Shown: one piece after another, positions 58,401 to 64,000 of the stretch | Position numbering within the stretch: the stretch's first letter is position 1 | Layout: the number at the start of each line of letters is the position of its first letter | Assembly (NCBI GenBank): GCA_014529385.2 | Contig: CM043953.1 | Span: forward strand, 98,148,842-98,212,841 | DNA: 64,000 bases | From: Adiantum capillus-veneris | Taxonomy: Eukaryota > Streptophyta > Polypodiopsida > Polypodiales > Pteridaceae | Direction of reading: 5' to 3' | Position numbers and translations under genes: made by a program | The notes under the pieces: model-generated | The model's input: the letters and a program-made list of their open reading frames with translations, nothing else | The model's database searches: none | What the model was told of the DNA's origin: nothing

Positions 58401-60190
58401 CCACGCTCACTAGCATCTATATACATGTTCTTTCCCCTGTAGGTGAAGTAAATTCTCCTTTCAGGGAACTTCATGTTGGCAGCCATGCGATCAAACCATG
58501 GTGCCCCTAGGATAACATCCTGATGTTGGAGGGGAGAGATGAAGAAGTCTTCTTTGTCGACATAGCTTTGGACATGAAGCCTCAACTTCCCAATCAAGGG
58601 AGTAACGGAGGCTTGTTGTCCCTTGAAAGCTGCATCAGCTGTTACTATATCTCCCATCTCAAAAGCTTGAATGCCCAACTTGGTGGCCAACTCTATTGAT
58701 ATGAAGTTGAGAGTAGAGCCAGGGTCAAACAAGATGAAGGCATCATGCTCTCTTACCTTTCCCCAAGCATAGGAGAGTGATGATCCTTTGCAATGAGCAT
58801 CCTCTTTTGGAGCTTCGATGGTGGAAGCCCTAGGAGTCTCATTGCGAGTATTCTTCTTGGGGCAAGAACGATAGCCATGTCCTTGCTCCCCACACTTGAA
58901 ACACTTATGGTCCTTGCGAAAAGCTTCAAGCTCTTCAGGAGAGAGTTTGTTTTTACCTTTGTAAACTCCCTTCTCCTTGGACCGATTGTTGTTGTTGTTG
59001 TTGGAAGTGCCTTGGGAATTATTTTGAGCATTGGATTTCCCCTTTGCATCATTTTTATCTTTGTTTTCCATGGGCTTGACATTACGTCTAGCCCCTTGAT
59101 GGAAATTGATGCGTGAAGCAACCATGGTGTGGTGGATTACTTCGGTAATAGTACCGGGCCGTTGAGAGTTGATATATTCGGCCATCTCTTCAGGTAATCC
59201 CGCACAGAATTGTTGTCTTTGCTCGGCAAAGTCTATCTTTTGAAAGACAGTAGCTTTGAGATGTAAATCCCAAAACTTATCTACATACTTGTTGATAGAC
59301 TCATGAGAGAGGAGCTTCAAGCCGCGCCATTCGGTAAGAACTTTATCTTTAGTATCGCTTGGAAGAAATTGCTTCATGATGGAAACTCGTAGAGTTTTCC
59401 ATGTCTTTGGGGCTTCTCCATTGCCACGAAGGATAGCCCACCATTGACGAGCTGATTTTTGGAAGTGCATAGCTACATGGCGTAGCTTGGAGGACTCTGT
59501 GAAGCCCTCGTCCCCAAAGGCCGCATCAAATTGCTGGATGAAGGCCAACACTTTGTCGGTAGCACCAAAGGTGCCATCGTAGGTGAGAAAAGAGATACTC
59601 TTTCCTCCCTCCTTGAACTTCTTTAGCTTTTGTGACCTTCGCCATGCAGGAAATGATTTGCGATGCCCTCCCCTCTTGTATTCTCTAGGAGAATAGCCAT
59701 AACTTTCATCGGAAGAGAAGGAAGGTGAAGAAGAAGGAGAAGAGGGTGACCTCTTCCTAGCCCTTTTCTTCCTTTGTTTCCTCTCTTGCCTTTGAGAGTG
59801 ATGAGGAGAAGGACTATGGGTTGCTCTTTTCCTCTTGGGAGGAGTAGGCGATCGTCTAGACCGCCTTCTTCGTGGAGCCACATCTTCAGAAGAACTTAGA
59901 CTTTCATTGCTTTCTTTCTCTTTGGATTCCTCCTCTCGAATGGGAGAGAGTCTTCTTTTGGGGGTCTCTTCAAGAGGCCTCCTAAGCTCTCTCTCCTCTT
60001 GGAGAGGAAGGGAAATTCCATAGGCACGAAGTTGTTGAGTAACTTCGGCTTGCAAGGTAGGGTTGCCCATAGCTTGTTGCAACCTAGTCACAAGATAATT
60101 CACAAACATGGGAGCATCATCATTAGCACCTTCATGTGCAAAATCAAAGCTATCAATGTTCATTCTACTCTCTTGATTATTGTCAGCCAT
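55409..60190 (-). CDS. Gypsy-1 Gag-Pol polyprotein, 1593 aa
   Basis: One uninterrupted frame. Residues 1-180 are acidic then Arg/Ser-rich. The Gag core is at about 195-370. A zinc knuckle (CFKCGEQGHGYRSC) is at 430-443, and the protease active site D-P-G-S-T at 489-493. RT spans about 680-900 with the catalytic box FFDD at 835-838. RNase H spans about 970-1095 (D984, E1021, D1046, D1089). The integrase zinc region uses H1165, H1172, C1202 and C1205. The integrase triad is D1235, D1296, E1332, giving D,D35E. A chromodomain-like tail (RRYLIKFKNYPFEDAKWM) is at about 1545-1590. The first Met is used, in the same context as in Gypsy-2. It would form particles, copy the RNA and insert the cDNA, and the tail suggests chromatin targeting as in chromoviruses. 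Confidence 0.97.
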   Translation of the reverse strand: MADNNQESRMNIDSFDFAHEGANDDAPMFVNYLVTRLQQAMGNPTLQAEVTQQLRAYGISLPLQEERELRRPLEETPKRRLSPIREEESKEKESNESLSSSEDVAPRRRRSRRSPTPPKRKRATHSPSPHHSQRQERKQRKKRARKRSPSSPSSSPSFSSDESYGYSPREYKRGGHRKSFPAWRRSQKLKKFKEGGKSISFLTYDGTFGATDKVLAFIQQFDAAFGDEGFTESSKLRHVAMHFQKSARQWWAILRGNGEAPKTWKTLRVSIMKQFLPSDTKDKVLTEWRGLKLLSHESINKYVDKFWDLHLKATVFQKIDFAEQRQQFCAGLPEEMAEYINSQRPGTITEVIHHTMVASRINFHQGARRNVKPMENKDKNDAKGKSNAQNNSQGTSNNNNNNRSKEKGVYKGKNKLSPEELEAFRKDHKCFKCGEQGHGYRSCPKKNTRNETPRASTIEAPKEDAHCKGSSLSYAWGKVREHDAFILFDPGSTLNFISIELATKLGIQAFEMGDIVTADAAFKGQQASVTPLIGKLRLHVQSYVDKEDFFISPLQHQDVILGAPWFDRMAANMKFPERRIYFTYRGKNMYIDASERGRTIPLVNPLSFDKSMKSSVSAYMIYVKESLKANNVSSNENDRNQEELDLSTFLKGFQDVFIDDIPMDLPPKRGDDDHRIELLPRSSPPNKPPYRVSQAQQEEIMRQVQELVDKGMVRPSSSPFCSPVLLVQKKDGTYRMCVDYRALNHITIKNRFPVPRIEDLFDKLQGSTYFSRIDLKSGYHQIRIVDEDILKTAFRTTFGLYEYLVMPFGLTNAPATFNRLMEKIFRPYRKFTGVFFDDIIIYSKSLEEHKQHLQVIFQALRENKLFLNQKKSEFFLQEIQYLGHIISHDGIRMDPSKLEVIKSWPNPRNLHELRSFIGMCAYYRRFIAKFSQVAGPLHDLTKKNVKFVWTAKEQNAFEKLKEKLTSQPVLVLPDLSKPFEVQCDACGDCLGAVLLQEGHAIAYESRRLNGDERVLGIYEKELLAVLHALDTWKHYLLGTPFILRTDHQSLKYFMTQTKLSDKQMRWANFLSQFNFHIAHIAGKHNQVADALSRRPKVNAVSIATHNDLSSMIDEYATDPDFRDIMSALALGKKEEPFTLQDGYLLHGNRLCVTHSLREKVMYESHAPPYAGHRGIQPTLRGVETYFYWPTMKVDIQEYVSKCVVCQKTKYDRGKQPGLLQPLPIPNSPWESISMDFIFGLPKSIHGNTGIWTIVDRFSKQAHFIPVKKTIKAHQMATLFISQIFKHHGLPTSIVSDRDPRMTSNFWKGLFENLGTRLNFSSAYHPQTDGQSEIANLTILDLLKTYVTEVDQRSQWEKYLPLVEYAYNNTVHTSTGKAPFEIIEGRPKSPLLLKVHGKIFAADEYSRDLQESFQKIREAIAISQQRQKAAADKHRRALMFKENDWVLLKFPKARLRQTTGKNPTGHQKYYAKLAKRYYGPFQILKPINETAYQLKLPNHWLIHNAFHVSLLKPYKGEPPIEPIIEDPPEVEDQEEVLQPEAILRHEDKVLRHGKIIRRYLIKFKNYPFEDAKWMQGVQLKDSMNLVNAYNATLE

Positions 60191-60592
60191 GTTAACAAAA
60201 TTTTATGTATGTACTTAGTGTATGCTTTGGCAATTCAAAACCTTAGTTGCCACTCCTCTTAGCTTTTGAAAATCGGCTCTTAAGTATCTACACCCACGGC
60301 TCAAAGTGGTTAATTATAGAGAGTAGAGGAGTAGGTCTAACATAGCAGAGTTGCCAAGGGCTAGCTCCTTTCGGATTTCTTATGGCTCAATAATGGTAAA
60401 GCCGTAGGCAAGTCTAAAAAGACTCCATTATTAAGTCCAAAGCTCCCGAAGTGTGCACCATCCCCCACAGAGTGGGCTTAACAAAACCGGTATTAGATCC
60501 CAGTTCCACTTACTCTATTATAATTAACAACATCAACCATTTATAGGCTACTTAAGGACCTCTCTTCTTAAGCAAGAAAAGAGAAACCAAAT
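60191..60592 (-). other. Gypsy-1 leader
   Basis: A 400-bp non-coding leader between the gag-pol start and the PBS. No upstream frame of note. Confidence 0.85.
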
Positions 60593-60604
60593 GCTCTGAT
60601 ACCA
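60593..60604 (-). other. Gypsy-1 primer-binding site
   Basis: gctctgatacca on the + strand, the initiator-Met tRNA site, one base inside the 5' LTR. An initiator-Met primer is usual for many gypsy elements. Confidence 0.95.
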
Positions 60605-60605
60605 A

Positions 60606-62230
60606 TGTAATGGAATTTGCCTATTCAATTTGCGAATAGCGGAATTTAATGAGAGTACTTTCAAGAAATGATTTTGTGAGCATAGCGGATATACATAATT
60701 GAAGATAGCAACATAATCATAGCAATTAGTTAACTTGGCATAGACAATACTTTTGTAAGAGAGAGAGTTTAGAGAACATGACAACAATTGAGGACCGGAT
60801 TTATGTGGAGCCGGTCCCCCCTCCAATAGGCATTTGTATTATGATTTCTCCCATAAAGAGAGACTTGTTACAATACAGTCTTTGTGTTCCTTGTGACCTA
60901 GGTGATGCCATGAATATGGAAGGCTTCATGCACCACAAACATAACATAAACTTGAAGAAAGCTTTAACTATCCCAAGCCTCAGTCCCAAGACCTCAAACA
61001 CCTTCGAAGGTGGAGAGAGCTAGCAAGGAATGAGGGTAGGGAAGAGGAAGAAGAAACATTTCGTAGGAGAAAGAATTAGTTCCTCACTTATCATACTCTT
61101 GTTGCTAGCATACATAATAGCATAGTAATGAAGAAGAAGGAGATGGCAAGCTTAAGCATTGAAGCATGGCTCTTGGTTGGATTTGCACTCCATAGCCAAG
61201 AGTGTTGGTGTAGGCTCTCAACCTCTACTTGCTTGGAGAGGGAGCTCTTGCACTTTGCATATCACACAATGAGAGTGCTTGTGAGTGTGTGTGGGTGAGT
61301 ATACCCCCTAGGCACCCCCCTAGCTTGCTTGGGTCGACCCCCCCTTGTAGCTCATGCCTGAAGCTCATTGGACCCCTCCAGGCCTAGCCAATCACAAGCA
61401 GGAGCCATTACAAGCAACATGGGTAGCCTTGGGACAAGTGTCCCCCTTTCCCCTTTGAGAGAGAGGACTTGATAAATGCTAAAACAATTAGATAATTCAT
61501 GTAATTTATCATTGGACCCCTTTGAAGCCTAGCCAATAGGCTTCAAGCAACACATGAAGGTAACATGGGTAGGGGCCTGACATGTGTCCTTGCTGCCTCT
61601 TCAAGATGGGCTTCCCTTGTGTGTGTGAGTGGGTGTTCTCTCTCTAGGCCCTAGGAAAAGGGCTCGCCCCCCCTCTTGTAGGAATGCTTTTGACTTTTAG
61701 GTGATCAAGCACCTTACTCACCAAGCATGACAAAGCACTTGAACTAGGGGGGGTTCCCACAAGCATCTCAGGTAAGCTTCTCAAGGCACCTCAAGTACTT
61801 TAATCATGCAACAAGTCAAGCACCTCAAGCATGGAGCCAGTCAAGCACCTCAAGCATCTTAATCAAGCACCTCAAACATGAAAAACACCTCAAGCATGAC
61901 AAGCACCTCAAGCAGGACAAGCACCTCGAGCTTGGGCCGGGTTCCCACCTCAAGCTCAGCCCTAGCTTACTTAAGGTCAAAAGGACTTTTACACACATTT
62001 ATTGGAGGTCTTCAATGAAGCTAACCCTAAGGTCTTATGCTCCATTGGTTAGCCTTGCTCTTTGATAGACCATCTCCCTTTTGGATCCCTTTACATTGGC
62101 CCCGTGTTGAGATAGATCTAAAAGCACATACCTATATCTTAACACTTGTTCCCGTTTATTCTCCCACATTAAGTGATCAATTTAATATGAGAAAATCATT
62201 TGGGTTAGTTAGATATTAGATTTTATGACA
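60606..62230 (-). repeat. Gypsy-1 5' LTR
   Basis: 1625 bp, nearly identical to the 3' LTR. The differences I see are two or three substitutions and a 2-bp TG length change. Confidence 0.98.
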
Positions 62231-62235
62231 CAACT

Positions 62236-63405
62236 CCTCACTCCTACGAGAGTGGGTACAAGAACACCAAACTGTGTCCAAACTGACAAAACCTGTCAAT
62301 GTGAGAGTCAAGCTTGATCACAAACTATGGCAAGTAATCTCCAGCCACTATCCCACAAATGCATACACAAAGCAAAATCTCAAAACACCTGTTGTCTCGA
62401 AACCGGTATGCAAGCCAAAACATTGTAGAAGATGGCCTTAACTGCAAATGGTAACACCTGTGGGAGTACTAGACTCAACCTATAGCTGGGAGTGAAAACT
62501 GGAAGCTCCAAATGGCTGAGCACACACAACTCAAGACCAAAAATGCAGAGCAAAACATGCTCGCGATGCACCACCCAAAAGGAAAAACACTGAACTCAAA
62601 TCCTGAGTGCTACAAGCAATTGCAATCTCGATCGCACCAACGATGCGCATAAAACTCCTGGGAAAATTTTGCCAGAGTTTCGTCAGTAAAACGGCTACAT
62701 AACCAGTAACCAAACTGATTGCATGCTCAAAACCATGAGCAACCAAAGCGCATCAAACCGCACTCCAAATGCATGCACCAATATCCACACTTTGCATACA
62801 TCATTGCAAACACTTGCAAATCTAGTACACAAATACCTGCTCTACCTGTGTGACTGCCAAAAAACATGCTCGAGGCATACATTGCCGAGCTCAAAATGCA
62901 ATCACATTAGTCTCCCTGAGCATCAAACCACATAAGGTATACATCGTATCCTCCCACCTGTGAGGAAACTTGCAGCAAATGCCACTCTCACATCTGAGAG
63001 CAAACCATGTGTGGAATCCTCGACACACAATAAACAACTGTTGCTGCAGAAAATTCAGCACTCATAATTTTAAAATTCTGATATAACGAGCGCGTCTGGA
63101 GCATGCCAAAACCCCAAGGTAGACTCCTGGATCACATTCGAGACTGGGTGTGAAGATATGCCAAAAACCTTTGTTTCGGTCCAAAAACGCAGCATAAACT
63201 GCCAAAAGAGGGCTGAAAAATGGAGCTCTTGAACCGTAGCTCGAATGAGGTTTCTGATGGCTCGAATGGCTTCGAAAGGGGGGTAAAATGCCAAGACACA
63301 TGGTGGAAATGCTCTCGGAAAGCTGAATTTTCCGATGCCGAAGTCGAAACCCTGTTTGCACTCTTGAAAGTGCGCGCACGAGAAGCGATTTCGGGAATGA
63401 AACCA
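62236..63405 (-). other. Copia-5 leader, right part
   Basis: 1.2 kb of non-coding DNA resuming after the right CAACT copy of Gypsy-1. It contains one copy of the shared leader motif at 62657-62696. I see no Gag core or other protein in any frame; the short frames present lack motifs. Confidence 0.75.
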
Positions 63406-63417
63406 GCTCTGATACCA
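63406..63417 (-). other. Primer-binding site beside LTR A
   Basis: gctctgatacca, an exact initiator-Met site in minus sense, two bases inside LTR A. It marks LTR A as the 5' LTR of the internal region to its left. Confidence 0.93.
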
Positions 63418-63419
63418 GT

Positions 63420-63627
63420 TGTGAGTCATGGAGGCAACAACTTCCTGGGAGGTCACCCATCCTAGTACCGTTCCGACGCATATGCACTTAACTATGACGT
63501 TCCACAAATTGGTCTAGCCATCCAGACCCCAAAACCTTAAGGTGTTAGGGACCTCCGGTCTAACCAATTTATGCAAGCCTCATACATAGACACCACTTTG
63601 TCACCACAAGTTGGGCATACCCCAACA
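63420..63627 (-). repeat. LTR type A, Cassandra-like
   Basis: 208 bp, from tgtgagtcatggagg to cataccccaaca. Its 3' third in element sense is 5S-rRNA-like (63431-63504). A PBS lies on its left and a polypurine-type tract (opposite atcgccccctt) on its right, so it served internal regions on both sides. LTR-borne 5S sequence is the defining mark of Cassandra elements. Confidence 0.85.
63431..63504 (-). other. 5S-rRNA-derived segment with internal promoter boxes
   Basis: In minus sense it contains AGTTAAGTG, matching the 5S A-box region, and GTACTAGGATGGGTGACC continuing into CTCC and GGAAG, matching the C-box region and 3' stem of plant 5S rRNA. The 5' third of 5S rRNA is not recognisable and the intermediate part is diverged, so this is not a functional 5S gene. 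It could act as a pol III promoter, as proposed for Cassandra. Confidence 0.85.
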
Positions 63628-63818
63628 ATCGCCCCCTTAAGCCAAACTTGGGACTTTCCTGTTCCCTTGAGTACCAACATGTTCCGCCTTTTGCTAGGCT
63701 CAGAGGTTAAGAGCTTCAACGTGGCAGGCAGGAGCTAGCTCAGAGGTTGAAGTCAACATCAACATGTCCCGTTCCACGGACTGAGAGGTTGGACTTTGAA
63801 CATGGCTCTGATACCAGC
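63628..63818 (-). other. Short TRIM-like internal domain between LTR A and LTR B
   Basis: 191 bp with a purine-rich (minus strand) start next to LTR A, three diverged ctcagaggtt-containing units about 40 bp apart (63699, 63739, 63781) and an exact Met tRNA PBS at 63805-63816, two bases before LTR B. No ORF. The size and content fit a TRIM internal domain. Confidence 0.75.
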
Positions 63819-64000
63819 TGTGAGTGTGCGGATGCGGTGCGCATGCAGAGAGTGCAAAGAGAGAGTGCAAAGGGGAGAGAGGGAGAGAGAGAGCACGACA
63901 CAGGATGTGGGGTGGAGCTCCCAAATCTCACTATGTGAGCACCATGTGAGAGTGTGTGAGTGAGAGCTCCTTATTCTTTGTATGTATAAAGAATAAGGAG
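63819..64000 (-). repeat. LTR type B, right copy, cut by the window end
   Basis: Begins tgtgagtgtgcggatgcgg and follows 51451-51694 to the window edge, with a small duplication (gagagtgcaaag) and a few substitutions. Confidence 0.88.

Larger units (their letters stand above)
53423..62230 (-). mobile_element. Gypsy-1: intact young Ty3/gypsy chromovirus-like element
   Basis: 8808 bp, with LTRs at 53423-55049 and 60606-62230 and target duplication CAACT (53418-53422 and 62231-62235). It has a PBS for initiator-Met tRNA, a purine tract next to the 3' LTR, and one complete gag-pol ORF. The LTRs differ at about four places over 1.6 kb, so the insertion is recent. It has every part an autonomous element needs. 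Confidence 0.98.
51451..64000 (-). mobile_element. Copia-5: chimeric copia-like element with two LTR types
   Basis: Read left to right it consists of LTR type B (51451-51694), polypurine side, a 439-codon frame (51780-53099) and a leader (53100-53422) split by Gypsy-1 (53423-62230). The leader resumes at 62236-63405, followed by a PBS (63406-63417) and LTR type A (63420-63627). A 191-bp internal domain (63628-63818) with its own PPT and PBS comes next, then LTR B again from 63819 to beyond the window. The two B copies are clearly the same LTR and A is different. The element has no complete RT or integrase. The 5-mer before 51451 is GATTT, and its partner would lie outside the window. Confidence 0.85.

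Noticed and set aside
63431-63504. Functional 5S rRNA gene
   Set aside because: The 5' third is unrecognisable and the rest is diverged. It lies within TG/CA LTR ends with a PBS beside it.

Overview
The window is repeat DNA from a land plant nuclear genome. I find no host gene, tRNA or intact rRNA gene. The evidence is Ty1/copia and Ty3/gypsy LTR retrotransposons of plant type, initiator-Met and Asp tRNA primer sites, long CT/CA microsatellites, and a Cassandra-type LTR carrying a 5S-rRNA-derived box. Cassandra elements are known from vascular plants. The nested, old-to-young layering fits a large-genome plant, and a fern is plausible, but the sequence does not fix the species. Nearly every element reads on the minus strand, so on the + strand the 3' LTR and PPT lie at the left and the PBS and 5' LTR at the right. 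Element names (Gypsy-1 to -4, Copia-1 to -5, LTR-C) are local labels for this window.

Layout. 1-3754 is non-coding, AT-rich DNA with simple repeats. 3755-27431 is a stack. An old copia remnant (Copia-3, 23208-27431) was hit by Gypsy-2 (3755-23207). The 5' LTR of Gypsy-2 was then hit by a gypsy element now reduced to a solo LTR (10029-11677, TSD TGAGA) and by Copia-1 (12524-22798, TSD TTTAT). Copia-1 in turn carries Copia-2 (16087-21261, TSD AAAAG). 27502-49906 is a second stack on Gypsy-3. It holds a solo LTR of another family (28024-28737, TSD GAGGA), Copia-4 (30985-36227, TSD AAAGA) and Gypsy-4 (38916-47721, TSD CCTAT). 49907-51450 is a spacer with a CT/CA microsatellite and an inverted LTR relic. 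From 51451 to the window end lies a chimeric copia-like element (Copia-5) whose leader is split by the young, apparently intact Gypsy-1 (53423-62230, TSD CAACT).

Coding capacity. Gypsy-1 has one uninterrupted 1593-codon gag-pol ORF with protease, RT, RNase H, D,D35E integrase and a chromodomain-like tail, between LTRs that differ at about four places. It could be autonomous. Gypsy-2 and Gypsy-3 are broken relatives lacking different parts of pol. Gypsy-4 is a large non-autonomous element with near-identical LTRs. It encodes Gag and, after one in-frame UGA, a protease plus a W-V-P-K repeat tail, but no RT, RNase H or integrase. Copia-2 has lost the integrase D/E segment and the RT YVDD segment yet has about 98% identical LTRs, so it was probably copied in trans or decayed soon after insertion. 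Copia-1, -3 and -4 are full-type copia elements with frameshifts, stops and catalytic substitutions.

Most unusual region: 51451-64000. Two unrelated LTR types alternate in the order B, A, B. The A-type LTR carries the 5S-like Cassandra signature and has a primer-binding site on one side and a polypurine tract on the other. The internal part encodes a 439-aa open frame with a zinc knuckle, a degraded protease and a scrap of RT C-terminus. A roughly 35-nt motif from its leader also recurs in the leader of Copia-2.
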